Assembly (NCBI RefSeq): GCF_030814715.1
Contig: NZ_JAUSVO010000003.1
Span: 310,001-374,000 of the forward strand
Source of the DNA: Kaistia dalseonensis
GTDB taxonomy: Bacteria > Pseudomonadota > Alphaproteobacteria > Rhizobiales > Kaistiaceae
DNA: 64,000 nt
Direction of reading: 5' to 3'
Shown piece after piece: positions 9,637 through 18,017 of the stretch (position 1 is the stretch's first letter; each line of letters starts with the position of its first letter). The position numbers were made by a program, and so were the translations under genes. Under the pieces are notes generated by a model that was not told the DNA's origin, searched no databases, and was given only the letters and a program-made list of their open reading frames with translations.

Positions 9637-11130
9637 ATGGCTGAGAAAGAAAAATCGAACGCCCTCAAGGCGCGGCTGCCGCGCGGGCTCGTCGATCGCC
9701 ATGCCGGCGCGATCAAGGCGGCGGACCGGATGATCGCGACAATTCGCGGCATCTACGAGCTCTACGGCTTCGAGCCGGTCGAGACGCCGCTGATCGAATA
9801 TACCGACGCGCTGGGCAAGTTCCTGCCGGATCAGGACCGCCCCAACGAGGGCGTCTTCTCCTTCCAGGACGATGACGAGCAGTGGCTGTCGCTGCGCTAC
9901 GACCTGACGGCGCCGCTCGCCCGCTTCGTCGCCGAGAATTTCGACCAGTTGCCGAAGCCCTATCGCAGCTATCGCAATGGCTGGGTGTTCCGCAACGAGA
10001 AGCCCGGCCCGGGCCGCTTCCGCCAGTTCATGCAGTTCGACGCCGACACGGTCGGCGCGGCTTCGCCGGCAGCGGATGCCGAGATGTGCATGATGATGGC
10101 CGATACGCTGGAGGCGCTCGGCATCCAGCGCGGCGACTATGTCATCCGCGTCAACAACCGCAAGGTTCTCGACGGCGTGATGGAATCGATCGGCCTCACC
10201 GGACCGGAAAATGCCGGCCGCCGCCTCTCGGTGCTGCGTGCCATCGACAAGCTCGACAAGTTCGGGCCCGAGGGTGTCGAACTCCTGCTCGGCGCCGGCC
10301 GCAAGGACGAGAGCGGCGACTTCACCAAGGGCTCTGGTCTCGATGAGACCGCGATCAAGCAGGTAATGAGCTATGTCGCCGCGCAGGACAGCGTCGGCAA
10401 CGAGGCCGCCGTGCAGCGCATCCGCGCCAGCGCCGCGCTCGGCACGTCAGGCGTAGCCGGTGTCGAGGAGCTCGACCAGATCGCGACGATCGTCGGTGCC
10501 GCCGGCTATGGCGAGCGGATCAAGATCGACCCCTCCGTCGTCCGCGGCCTCGAATATTACACCGGTCCCGTCTTCGAGGCCGAACTGCTGTTCGAAACCG
10601 TCAATGAGGATGGCCAGCCCGCCCGCTTCGGCTCGGTCGGTGGTGGCGGGCGCTATGACGGCCTCGTCGGCCGGTTCCGCTCCGAGCCGGTTCCCGCGAC
10701 CGGCTTCTCGATCGGCGTCTCGCGCCTGATGGCGGCGCTGTCCGCGCTTGGCAAGATCTCTGTCGAGGCCGAGGCCGGCCCCGTCGTCGTGACCGTCTTC
10801 GATCGCGACCGGATGGGCGAATACCAGAAGATGGTCAAGGATCTGCGCGATGCGGGCATCCGCGCCGAGCTCTATCTCGGCGGCTCGGGTCCCAAGGCGC
10901 AGCTCAAATATGCCGACAAGCGCAACAGCCCCTGCGTGATCATCCAGGGCAGCGACGAGAAGGCAAAGGGCGTCGTCCAGGTCAAGGATCTGGCGCTCGG
11001 CAAGCAGATGTCGGCCATTATCGCCGACAACGCCGCCTGGCGCGAGGGACGGCCGGCCCAGGTCGAGGTGCCGGAAGCCGACCTGGTCGCCACCGTGCGC
11101 GCCATCGTCGAGCGGAGGGCTGGCGAATGA
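9637..11130 (+). CDS. hisS: Histidyl-tRNA synthetase
   Basis: 497-residue class II aminoacyl-tRNA synthetase that charges tRNA-His. Motif 2 [13 protein letters not shown] lies near 118-130, with the following QFDADTVG. The histidine-specific loop [11 protein letters not shown] is near 303-313 and motif 3 [11 protein letters not shown] near 345. A C-terminal anticodon-binding domain follows (from about 385). The chain is longer than E. coli HisRS (about 424), as in the divergent alphaproteobacterial group. It is followed by a repeat array and hisZ, whose product is a paralogue of this protein. Confidence 0.97.
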   Translation: MAEKEKSNALKARLPRGLVDRHAGAIKAADRMIATIRGIYELYGFEPVETPLIEYTDALGKFLPDQDRPNEGVFSFQDDDEQWLSLRYDLTAPLARFVAENFDQLPKPYRSYRNGWVFRNEKPGPGRFRQFMQFDADTVGAASPAADAEMCMMMADTLEALGIQRGDYVIRVNNRKVLDGVMESIGLTGPENAGRRLSVLRAIDKLDKFGPEGVELLLGAGRKDESGDFTKGSGLDETAIKQVMSYVAAQDSVGNEAAVQRIRASAALGTSGVAGVEELDQIATIVGAAGYGERIKIDPSVVRGLEYYTGPVFEAELLFETVNEDGQPARFGSVGGGGRYDGLVGRFRSEPVPATGFSIGVSRLMAALSALGKISVEAEAGPVVVTVFDRDRMGEYQKMVKDLRDAGIRAELYLGGSGPKAQLKYADKRNSPCVIIQGSDEKAKGVVQVKDLALGKQMSAIIADNAAWREGRPAQVEVPEADLVATVRAIVERRAGE

Positions 11131-11150
11131 CATCGCTCGCGTCTCAAGCT

Positions 11151-11605
11151 CCGGCCCGTCCCCTCTCCCCGCAGGGGGGAGGGCTAGGGAGGGGGTGCCT
11201 CCCTGTGGCCTCGGTGACTGCAGTGAATTTCCCTATCGCACGGCTGAAGGCCCCCTCTCCAACTCTCCCCCCTACGGGGAGAGAGGGCTCGATGGTGCGG
11301 GTGGCGCCGGCCCGTTCCCTCTCCCCGCAGGGGGGAGGGCTAGGGAGGGGGTGGCTCCCTGTGGCCTCGGTGATTGCAGTGAATTTCCCTATGGCACGGC
11401 TGAATGCCCCCTCTCCAACTCTCCCCCCTACGGGGAGAGAGGGCTCGATGGTGCGGGTGGCGCCGGCCCGTCCCCTCTCCCCGCAGGGGAGAGGTCTAGG
11501 GAGGGGGTGGCTCCCTCTGGCCTCGGTGACTGCAATGAATATCCCTATCGCACGGCTGAATGCCCCCTCTCCAACTCTCCCCCCGGCGGGGAGAGAGGGA
11601 TCGAC
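11151..11605 (+). repeat. Tandem array, 156-bp unit, 2.9 copies, two hairpin modules per unit
   Basis: Fills the 499-base gap between hisS and hisZ. Copies begin at 11151, 11307 and 11463, an exact 156-base period; the third is cut near 11605. Each unit has module 1 (GGGAGGGCTAGGGAGGGGGT preceded by CCCTCTCCCCGC), a roughly 55-base spacer containing GGCCTCGGTGA, and module 2 (CCCCCTCTCCAACTCTCCCC followed by GGGGAGAGAGGG). Both modules are inverted repeats able to fold in RNA. Copies differ at a few scattered positions. As the period is a multiple of three, open frames run through it; I regard them as non-coding. Confidence 0.93.
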
Positions 11606-11629
11606 TGAGCGCGTTACCGGGGGATTGTC

Positions 11630-12742
11630 ATGACCGTCGATACCAACCAGCTGCGCATCCTCCTTTCGGAGGCCGGCTATCGCTTCGTCGAGCCGCCGAT
11701 CCTCTCGGACGCCAATGTCTTCCTGGAAGTGGCCGGCGAAGACCTGCGGCGTCGCCTCTATCTGACGACGGGCTTTGACGGCAGCGAGCTTTGCCTGCGG
11801 CCCGAATTCACCATTCCGGTCTGCCTGCATCACCTCGCCACCGGCGACGCACACCGCATGGCCGACTACGCCTATCTCGGCCCCGTCTTCCGGCAGCGGC
11901 CCGGAGAGAACGGCGAATTCCTGCAGGGCGGCGTCGAATCGCTCGGCCGGACGGACCGCATCACGGCGGATGCCGACGTGCTGGCGCTGGCGCTCGACGC
12001 GGTGCGCCTCTACGGCCTCGACAAGCCGATCGTGCGGATCGGCGATTCGCTGCTCTTCTCGGCCGTGATCGAGGCGCTCGGCATTGCGAGCGTCTGGCGG
12101 CGGCGCCTGTCGCGCGTGTTCGGCGACCGGCAACGCCTCGACGCGACGATCGAGCGGCTGTCGGGCGGCGGCACCAGCGAGGCGCCGGCGCATGCGGGCT
12201 TCCTGGCGGCGCTCGACGGCACCGATCACGCCGCGGCCCATCGCATCGTCGAGGACCTGCTCTCGATCGCCGGCATCAAGGCGGTCGGCGGACGCTCGGC
12301 TGGCGAGATTGCCGATCGCTTCCTGGAGCAGTCGTCGCTCGCTGTCGGCGCCGGGCTCAGCGCGCGGGCACAGACCGTGCTCAAGCGCTTCCTCGACACG
12401 CGCGGCACGCCGGAGGTGGCGCTTGCCGCCCTGAAGACCCTCTCGATCGACGAGGATCTCGGCATCGAAGCCACGCTCGATGGTTTCGAGAAGCGCGCTG
12501 AAGGGCTGGCGCGGCGCGGGATCGATCTTTCCACGCTCGATTTCGCCGCCGATTTTGGCCGGCGGCTCGATTATTATTCTGGCTTCGTATTCGAGATCTA
12601 TGACGAGGCGCTGCCGGCGGGACGACAGGTCGTCGGCGGTGGACGCTATGACCGGCTGATGCCCGCGCTCGGCGCCAAGGCGCCCGTTCCGGCCGTCGGC
12701 TTCTCGCTCTGGCTCGACCGCGTCAAGGAACCCCATTCATGA
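11630..12742 (+). CDS. hisZ: ATP phosphoribosyltransferase regulatory subunit HisZ
   Basis: 370-residue catalytically inactive paralogue of the histidyl-tRNA synthetase core, needed for histidine synthesis when HisG lacks its own regulatory domain. The class II core is recognisable: [13 protein letters not shown] near 52-64, then [16 protein letters not shown] near 82-97. The histidine loop is altered to [15 protein letters not shown] near 306-320, followed by GGGRYDRLM. No anticodon domain follows, as expected. The stop overlaps the hisG start by four bases (ATGA). Confidence 0.95.
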   Translation: MTVDTNQLRILLSEAGYRFVEPPILSDANVFLEVAGEDLRRRLYLTTGFDGSELCLRPEFTIPVCLHHLATGDAHRMADYAYLGPVFRQRPGENGEFLQGGVESLGRTDRITADADVLALALDAVRLYGLDKPIVRIGDSLLFSAVIEALGIASVWRRRLSRVFGDRQRLDATIERLSGGGTSEAPAHAGFLAALDGTDHAAAHRIVEDLLSIAGIKAVGGRSAGEIADRFLEQSSLAVGAGLSARAQTVLKRFLDTRGTPEVALAALKTLSIDEDLGIEATLDGFEKRAEGLARRGIDLSTLDFAADFGRRLDYYSGFVFEIYDEALPAGRQVVGGGRYDRLMPALGAKAPVPAVGFSLWLDRVKEPHS

Positions 12743-13725
12743 CGTCCGCACCGCTCGTCCTCGCCGTCCCCTCCAAGGGCCGGCTGCAGGAAAACGCCAA
12801 TGCCTTCTTCGCCCGCGCAGGCCTCTCCGTGCTGCAATCGGGCGGTGAGCGTACCTATCGCGGCAAGATCGCCGGCCTCGGCGATGTCGAGATCGCCTAT
12901 CTCTCGGCCTCCGAAATCACGCGCGAGCTCGCCGCCGGATCGGTGCATCTGGGTGTCACCGGCCGCGATCTGGTCGAGGAGGAGGTGCCCGATTTCAACG
13001 AGCGGCTCGACCTCGTGCTGCCGCTCGGCTTCGGCCATGCCGATGTCGTGGTGGCCGTGCCCGAGGCCTGGATCGATGTCCGCACCATGGCGGATCTCGA
13101 CGACGTCGCCGCCGACTTCCGCGCCCGCCATGGCCGCTGGCTCACGGTCGCGACCAAATATGTGAACCTGACGCGCCGCTTCTTCGACACGAACGGCATA
13201 GCCGACTACCGCATCATCGAGAGCCTGGGCGCCACCGAAGGCGCGCCGGCTTCGGGCGCCGCCGACCTGATCGTCGACATCACCTCGACCGGCTCGACGC
13301 TGACCGCCAACGCGCTGAAGGTGGTCAATGACGGCGTGATCCTCCGCTCGGAAGCACATCTCGTTGCGAGCTTCGCAGCGAGCTGGAGCGGCGCTGCGCG
13401 CAGCGCGCTCCGCACGATCCTCGACCGTATCGAGGCGGAGGCCGCCGGCCGGTCGCTGCGCGAGATCCGCGCCGATGTGGTCGACACGGAAGGCGCCGCC
13501 CGCGTCGCTCTCGACCGCTTCGGCGCCACCGCTCCGTTCGGCACCTCTGGCGGCCCGCTGACGCTGCATTGCCAGGCGTCGAAGGTCTATGCCTGCGCCG
13601 AATGGCTGCGCACCGGCGCCGGCGCACGCACGGTTTCGGTCACGCGAATCGAGACGATCTTCTCCTCGACGAGCCCGCTCGCCGAGCGGCTTCTCGGCCG
13701 GCTCGATGGCCACATAGCGGGCTGA
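12739..13725 (+). CDS. hisG: ATP phosphoribosyltransferase HisG, long for a HisZ-partnered enzyme
   Basis: Catalyses the first committed step of histidine synthesis, joining ATP and PRPP. N-terminal signature AVPSKGRLQ (9-17) and the PRPP loop [12 protein letters not shown] near 180-190 are present. The short, HisZ-dependent HisG enzymes are about 210-230 residues. This one has 328 residues, with an extra C-terminal part (about 225-328) containing [15 protein letters not shown] and [10 protein letters not shown]. That length and the adjacent hisZ occur together in some Hyphomicrobiales. Whether the tail binds histidine, as in long HisG, cannot be told here. Confidence 0.94.
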   Translation: MTSAPLVLAVPSKGRLQENANAFFARAGLSVLQSGGERTYRGKIAGLGDVEIAYLSASEITRELAAGSVHLGVTGRDLVEEEVPDFNERLDLVLPLGFGHADVVVAVPEAWIDVRTMADLDDVAADFRARHGRWLTVATKYVNLTRRFFDTNGIADYRIIESLGATEGAPASGAADLIVDITSTGSTLTANALKVVNDGVILRSEAHLVASFAASWSGAARSALRTILDRIEAEAAGRSLREIRADVVDTEGAARVALDRFGATAPFGTSGGPLTLHCQASKVYACAEWLRTGAGARTVSVTRIETIFSSTSPLAERLLGRLDGHIAG

Positions 13726-13789
13726 CGGTCGCGAGGCGTCGGCGCCGGCTCACGGCATGCTGCAGCGCAGGCTCTGCGCATGCCGCATT

Positions 13790-13823
13790 GCTGCGATGCA
13801 ATATGGACAGATTGTATCGCAGC
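13790..13823 (+). promoter_or_regulatory. 13-bp inverted repeat, candidate operator of the 51-aa gene
   Basis: Left arm GCTGCGATGCAAT (13790-13802), 8-base spacer, right arm ATTGTATCGCAGC (13811-13823), 12 of 13 positions pairing. It sits 48 bases before the start of the small gene at 13872 and after the hisG stop, where a promoter would be expected. The regulator is not identified. Confidence 0.5.
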
Positions 13824-13871
13824 CTCAGAGGTCTATCTTGTGGGGGTTCCTTTCGTTCAAGGAGAACCGCA

Positions 13872-14027
13872 ATGTTCAAGACGCTGAAGAAGATGAGCCG
13901 GAGCTGGAACAGCTACCTGCATTATGATGCCGAGACGGAAGCGCTCAACAGCGCCGGTGACCGCATCGACGTCGAGCTGATCCACCGGAATTTCTCGAAG
14001 AACAGCCGCCGTCCTTTCGGCTACTGA
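13872..14027 (+). CDS. Small protein, 51 residues, unknown function
   Basis: Starts MFKTLKKMSRSWNSYLHY and ends RRPFGY; basic with a short amphipathic N-terminus. The ribosome site AAGGAG at 13859-13864 is well placed, and a candidate operator lies upstream. Its opening resembles DUF1127-type small proteins (MFK..K..R.W..Y), but the conserved L.DIG.. core of that family is missing, so I do not assign it. The strong ribosome site and separate upstream region support a real gene. It faces tag tail to tail, with four bases between. Confidence 0.7.
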   Translation: MFKTLKKMSRSWNSYLHYDAETEALNSAGDRIDVELIHRNFSKNSRRPFGY

Positions 14028-14030
14028 GTT

Positions 14031-14690
14031 TTATACTGGCCGAACCAGCCGCGCGCGCAGATCTTCTGCCTCGGCGCGGCAGGTGCAGCCCTCGATATGG
14101 TCGTTGACCAGCCCCATCGCCTGCATGAAGGCGTAGACGGTCGTCGGTCCGACAAAGCTCCAGCCGCGCTTCTTGAGATCCTTCGACAGGCGGATCGAGG
14201 TCGGCGATGTCGACGCGATGCTGCCACGGATAACAGAAGCCGGCCGTTCACTCGCCGGCGGCTCGAAGCGCCACACATAGGCCGCGAGCGAACCCTCCGT
14301 CTCGATCAGTTCCAGCGCCCGCCTGGCATTGTTGATCGTTGATGCGATTTTCCCCCGATGCCGCACGATGCCGGTATCGGCCAGCAGGCGTGCAACATCC
14401 GCCTCGTCGAAGCGCGCCACCTCTGCGATCTCGAAATTCGCGAAGGCTTTGCGGAAATTCTCGCGCTTGCGCAGGATCGTCAGCCAGGACAGGCCGGACT
14501 GGAACCCCTCCAGGCAGAGCTTCTCGAACAGGCGGCGGTCCTCCACGACCGGCCGGCCCCACTCATTGTCGTGATAGGCCTCGTATTCGGGCAAGCCGCC
14601 CGGCCACCAGCAGCGCGGCCGACCGTCGAGACCAAGGGCAATGCCATCGGGCAATGAGCTGGAAAGAGACATGGCGACTCGCAAGTTCAT
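14031..14690 (-). CDS. tag: DNA-3-methyladenine glycosylase I
   Basis: 219-residue base-excision repair enzyme that removes 3-methyladenine from DNA. The family start RCWW..G...YEAYHDNEWG is present near 26-45, with the Cys and His used for structural zinc, and the C-terminal zinc ligands in NDHIEGCTC near 195-203. The Glu of LCLEGFQSGLSW lies in the substrate pocket region. An internal ATG at 14672 (MSLSSS) would shorten it by six residues; neither start has a clear ribosome site. Single gene. Confidence 0.95.
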   Translation of the reverse strand: MNLRVAMSLSSSLPDGIALGLDGRPRCWWPGGLPEYEAYHDNEWGRPVVEDRRLFEKLCLEGFQSGLSWLTILRKRENFRKAFANFEIAEVARFDEADVARLLADTGIVRHRGKIASTINNARRALELIETEGSLAAYVWRFEPPASERPASVIRGSIASTSPTSIRLSKDLKKRGWSFVGPTTVYAFMQAMGLVNDHIEGCTCRAEAEDLRARLVRPV

Positions 14691-14959
14691 TGTTTGTTCT
14701 TGCCGCTATGTACCGCGCTCCCTGCCCTTCGGGCAAGCCCATGGTGCCAGCAGCGTCGGCCGAAAACCGATGCGGACCACCCTCCCCGCTCCCTGAAATT
14801 CGCCCCGCCCGACGGGAAGAGCGCAAGCCTTCGTGTTCACAACCGCGTGATTTTTGCGCCGATTGTTGCCAACTCTTTAGCTTTCCGTTGCGAAGATGGG
14901 CAGGATCGATGGTTGGGGGCACGACGTCGATCAGTTGGTCCAGAGATCTGGGGGAAAAA

Positions 14960-15577
14960 ATGTCGATGAAAAGGGTCGTGGCTGCTGCACTCATGATGGC
15001 CGCCGTGACAATGAGCTCCGGAACGGCGCATGCCGAGAACTTCTTCAAGATGCTGTTTCTCGGAACGGGCGACGTTCGACCAGTGAACCCGGTTCCCGGC
15101 GCGGCGATACCGTACAAGTACCAGCGTCAGCGCGTCCGCTATGAGACGAACGAGAAACCCGGCACCATCATCATCCATTCCGACGACAAGTTCCTCTATC
15201 TGGTCGAGGGTGACGGCAAGGCGCTGCGCTATGGCGTTGGCGTCGGTCGCGAAGGCTTCGGCTGGCGGGGCAATGTGAAGATCGGGCGCAAGGCAGAATG
15301 GCCGACCTGGACGCCGCCGCCGGAAATGCGCCAGCGCGAGCGCAAGAAGGGCCGCATTCTTCCGGTCAGCATGCAGGGCGGCCCGCAGAACCCGCTCGGG
15401 GCGCGCGCCATGTATCTCTATGATGGCGGCCGCGACACGATGTTCCGCATTCATGGCACCAGCGAGCCCTGGACGATCGGCCACAACGTCTCGTCGGGCT
15501 GCATCCGCATGGTCAATGCCGATGTGAGCGATCTCTATGAGCGCGCACCGGTCGGCACCAGGGTCATCGTTCGCTAG
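14960..15577 (+). CDS. L,D-transpeptidase (YkuD domain), periplasmic
   Basis: 205-residue exported protein. The signal peptide runs from MSMKRVVAAALMM to a cleavage site after GTAHA, near residue 25. The YkuD domain spans about 65-205 with the catalytic motif HGT (near 164) followed by SSGCIRM (near 178-184), which holds the active cysteine. Such enzymes form 3-3 peptidoglycan crosslinks or attach proteins to the wall, and are abundant in Hyphomicrobiales. The start is chosen for the signal peptide and an upstream GGGG site at 14951-14954. Its stop codon coincides with the edge of a dispersed repeat. Confidence 0.93.
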   Translation: MSMKRVVAAALMMAAVTMSSGTAHAENFFKMLFLGTGDVRPVNPVPGAAIPYKYQRQRVRYETNEKPGTIIIHSDDKFLYLVEGDGKALRYGVGVGREGFGWRGNVKIGRKAEWPTWTPPPEMRQRERKKGRILPVSMQGGPQNPLGARAMYLYDGGRDTMFRIHGTSEPWTIGHNVSSGCIRMVNADVSDLYERAPVGTRVIVR

Positions 15578-15674
15578 AGCGTTTCCGAGCGAAGTGGCAT
15601 GCGGTTCGCGTGAAGGAAACGCGACCAACCTAAGACTTAGGGCTATCCATCGATTCAAGGAAACGATGGATAGC
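15576..15674 (+). repeat. Bipartite dispersed repeat, copy 1
   Basis: Part one is a constant block whose ends GCGTTTCC (15579-15586) and GGAAACGC (15615-15622) pair, with inner arms GCGAA/TTCGC. Part two is a separate perfect hairpin, GCTATCCATCG (15642-15652) and CGATGGATAGC (15664-15674), with an 11-base loop. Between them is the small palindrome CCTAAGACTTAGG (15629-15641). A second copy with the same block but a different hairpin stem is at 35459-35561. The block resembles a repeat widely scattered in rhizobial genomes. It begins in the stop codon of the L,D-transpeptidase gene. Confidence 0.85.
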
Positions 15675-15715
15675 TCCAGACCGCACGGGCGCCGCCGGGA
15701 CCGGTTCCGCGAGGA

Positions 15716-16375
15716 TCAGCTCTTCGGCGGCGCGTAGGCCTTCATGAAGATGGCGATCGCGCTTTCGACGCGATGGGTGATCTCGGCATCCGTCGGGGTC
15801 TCCGCCACGCCGAACAGCACGCGACGCAACAGCCCGCTCTGCGAGAGCTCGACGAACTGCTGCGCCGCCAGCGTGCAATCGTCGATTACCAGGACGCCCG
15901 CCTTGACCTGGGCCTCCAGATAGACCTGAAGGTGGTCGGTGCAGAGCTGCGGGCCGGTCGAATAAAACTCGACGCCGATCTCGGGCATGCGGTTGATGAT
16001 GCCGAAGACCGTCCGCATCGCCTGCACGTAATAGGGACGCGTCAGGATGTTGCAGAGCCGGGTGCCGAACGCGCGCAGCACATTCGGCACGTCGTGATCG
16101 TCGGAATCGAGACGCACGACACGGAAGACCTCTTCCCGCTTTTCTGTCGAGATCAGTTCGACGAACAGCCGTTCCTTGTCTTCGAAGTAGACGTAGAGCG
16201 TTCCCTTCGAAACGCCGGCCGCGCGCGCGATGTCGTTCATGCTCGCGCCGTCGAAGCCCTTTTCCAGAAACACCTGCCGCGCACCCTGCATGATCTGCGC
16301 GCGCTTGGCGGGATCCTGCCCGGCCGAACTGGCTTCCTGCCCACGAGTCGTCAATTCCACATCGACGATGGCCAC
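15716..16375 (-). CDS. TetR-family repressor of the emrAB efflux genes
   Basis: TetR-type DNA-binding protein of about 219 residues. The N-terminal helix-turn-helix is MNDIARAAGVSKGTLYVYF (near residues 45-63 of this form), followed by a C-terminal ligand domain of the kind seen in efflux repressors. I choose the GTG at 16373-16375 because AGAGGA precedes it at a good distance. An upstream ATG at 16510 would add 45 residues reaching to the edge of the operator. The gene is divergent from emrA, with two operator-like palindromes between them, so autoregulation and emrAB repression are likely. Confidence 0.88.
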   Translation of the reverse strand: MAIVDVELTTRGQEASSAGQDPAKRAQIMQGARQVFLEKGFDGASMNDIARAAGVSKGTLYVYFEDKERLFVELISTEKREEVFRVVRLDSDDHDVPNVLRAFGTRLCNILTRPYYVQAMRTVFGIINRMPEIGVEFYSTGPQLCTDHLQVYLEAQVKAGVLVIDDCTLAAQQFVELSQSGLLRRVLFGVAETPTDAEITHRVESAIAIFMKAYAPPKS

Positions 16376-16514
16376 CTTGTGTCCTCTTCTGCCCGCTGCA
16401 GCGCGGGCCTGGCGCAGCTCTTGCCGTGAATCGGTGGCGCGTCCTGATTGCCAATCTAGCAACCATGGCGCCCCGATCCAATCACGTGTCGATCGAGCCA
16501 CTGCACTCAAATTT

Positions 16515-16599
16515 TTGACCGAACCGTTCGGTTCGATCTTGATTTAGGCATTTCACAGGTCTAGATCAAGCGGCAATTGACCGAACGGTTCGGTTCGAT
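16515..16599. promoter_or_regulatory. Twin TetR operators between the repressor and emrA
   Basis: Two near-copies of a 23-base segment lie at 16515-16537 and 16577-16599, each TTGACCGAAC...TTCGGTTCGAT. Their cores are perfect inverted repeats ACCG-TT-CGGT (16523-16532) and ACCG-AA-CGGT (16580-16589), 57 bases centre to centre. This is the usual operator style of TetR repressors guarding efflux genes. Confidence 0.8.
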
Positions 16600-16628
16600 A
16601 TCGCTTTCATTCCCAGTGGAGACGCGTC

Positions 16629-17864
16629 ATGGCGAAAGTTGCGCTGGTCGACGACGCCGCGGATGGCGTCGTCGCAGATATCCCGCCCGCCCTGAAGAAG
16701 ACCGCCGAGGCACCGACGCCCGCGGGCGACCGTCCGGCGGCAGAGAAGCCGGCCGCCCCGCCTGCCGGGACGACGGGCGCCAGCACGAGCCACATGCCGC
16801 CGCCCGCCAAGAAGGGTGGCCGTCGTCGCGTCATTCTCCTGGGCGTGGCCGTGATCGCCATCGCGGCCGGCGCTTATTTTGGCCATAGCTGGTGGACGGT
16901 CGGCCGCTTCATGATCTCGACCGACGATGCCTATGTCGGCGCCGACACCTCCGTTCTCGCGCCGCGCATTTCGGGCTATGTGACGAAGGTCGATGCCGTC
17001 GCCAACAGCGCCGTCAAGGCGGGTGACCCGCTCGTCTATCTCGACGACACCGAACAGAAGCTCGCCATCCAGGCTGCACAAGACCAGATCGCGTCGCAGG
17101 AAGCGGCCATCGCCCGCATCGGCCAGCAGATCACGGCCGGCCAGGCCAGCGTCGACCAGGCGAAGGCCGCCATCGCCTCGGCCAATGCCGAGGCCGAGCG
17201 CACGGCCGCCGACCTCGTCCGCACGACCCAGCTCACGCAGAGCCGCTTCTCCAGCCAGCAATCGCTGGAACAGGCGAAGGCCGCCGACGACAAGGCGAAG
17301 GCCGGCGTCGATTCGGCCAAGGCGGGTGTCGCCTCCGCCGAAGCCGCCGTCGCGGTGACCGAGGCGCAGCGCGTCGAGGCCGAACGGGCGCTCGAGCAGT
17401 ATCGGACGGCGTTGTCGCAGCGCCAGGTCGATCTCGACCACACGGTCATCCGCGCCCCGTTCGATGGCGTCGTCGGCAACCGCTCGGTCGATCCGGGTGA
17501 ATTCGTTGCCGCCGGCCAGCGCCTGCTCGCGATCGTGCCGTTATCGGCCGTCTATATCGACGCTAACTTCAAGGAGACGCAGCTCGACCGCATTCGTCCG
17601 GGCGCAACCGCGAAGATCACCGTCGACGCCGCCTCGGATGGCGAGATCGACGGCACGGTCGAGAGCATCGCGCCGGCTTCGGGCTCGGTCTTCAGCCTGC
17701 TGCCGCCGGACAATGCGACGGGCAATTTCACCAAGATCACCCAGCGCGTCCCGGTCCGGATCAAGGTTCCGGCAGAGGAAGCCGCCAAGGGTTATCTGCG
17801 TCCCGGCCTCTCCGTGACGGTCGACATCGACAGCCGCACCGGCTCGGGCGCTGCCGAGCACTGA
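16629..17864 (+). CDS. emrA: EmrA-type membrane fusion protein (HlyD family)
   Basis: 411-residue periplasmic adaptor of a tripartite drug exporter. A Pro/Ala-rich cytoplasmic N-terminus is followed by a single membrane anchor at about residues 66-88 (VILLGVAVIAIAAGAYFGHS). Then comes the lipoyl half-motif DAYVGADTSVLAPRISGYV, a long Ala/Gln-rich coiled-coil hairpin (about 140-265), and the second lipoyl half with IRAPFDGVVGNRSVDPGEF. It links the EmrB carrier to an outer-membrane channel encoded elsewhere. The promoter region carries twin TetR operators. emrB follows after a 153-base gap with a G/C-rich imperfect hairpin (17885-17933). Confidence 0.93.
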   Translation: MAKVALVDDAADGVVADIPPALKKTAEAPTPAGDRPAAEKPAAPPAGTTGASTSHMPPPAKKGGRRRVILLGVAVIAIAAGAYFGHSWWTVGRFMISTDDAYVGADTSVLAPRISGYVTKVDAVANSAVKAGDPLVYLDDTEQKLAIQAAQDQIASQEAAIARIGQQITAGQASVDQAKAAIASANAEAERTAADLVRTTQLTQSRFSSQQSLEQAKAADDKAKAGVDSAKAGVASAEAAVAVTEAQRVEAERALEQYRTALSQRQVDLDHTVIRAPFDGVVGNRSVDPGEFVAAGQRLLAIVPLSAVYIDANFKETQLDRIRPGATAKITVDAASDGEIDGTVESIAPASGSVFSLLPPDNATGNFTKITQRVPVRIKVPAEEAAKGYLRPGLSVTVDIDSRTGSGAAEH

Positions 17865-18017
17865 ACTCCCTCCTTGGAGGGACCAGAGGGGGGAAGCCGC
17901 AGCCGTCCCTACCGGCCTAGCCGCTTCCCCTCTCGACCCCTGACGAAGAAGCAGAGAACGCCGGACAAGGCCGCCTGACGACCGCCCGACGCAAACGCCT
18001 GATGGTGAAGGTGCAAG

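Noticed and set aside
11151-11605. Possible CRISPR array
   Set aside because: Units are 156 bases with conserved spacers and two different hairpins, not short repeats with unique spacers, and no cas genes are present.
11144-12736. 530-codon minus frame through the repeat array and hisZ
   Set aside because: The array period is a multiple of three, so frames stay open; the rest is antisense hisZ.
15630-16481. 283-codon minus frame overlapping the TetR gene
   Set aside because: It is another frame of the TetR gene; the HTH is only readable in the 15716-16375 frame.
17865-18017. GC-rich imperfect hairpin between emrA and emrB as a terminator
   Set aside because: The stem has a two-base bulge (AGAGGGGGGAAGC against GCTTCCCCTCT), a long loop and no T run; perhaps a decayed repeat module.
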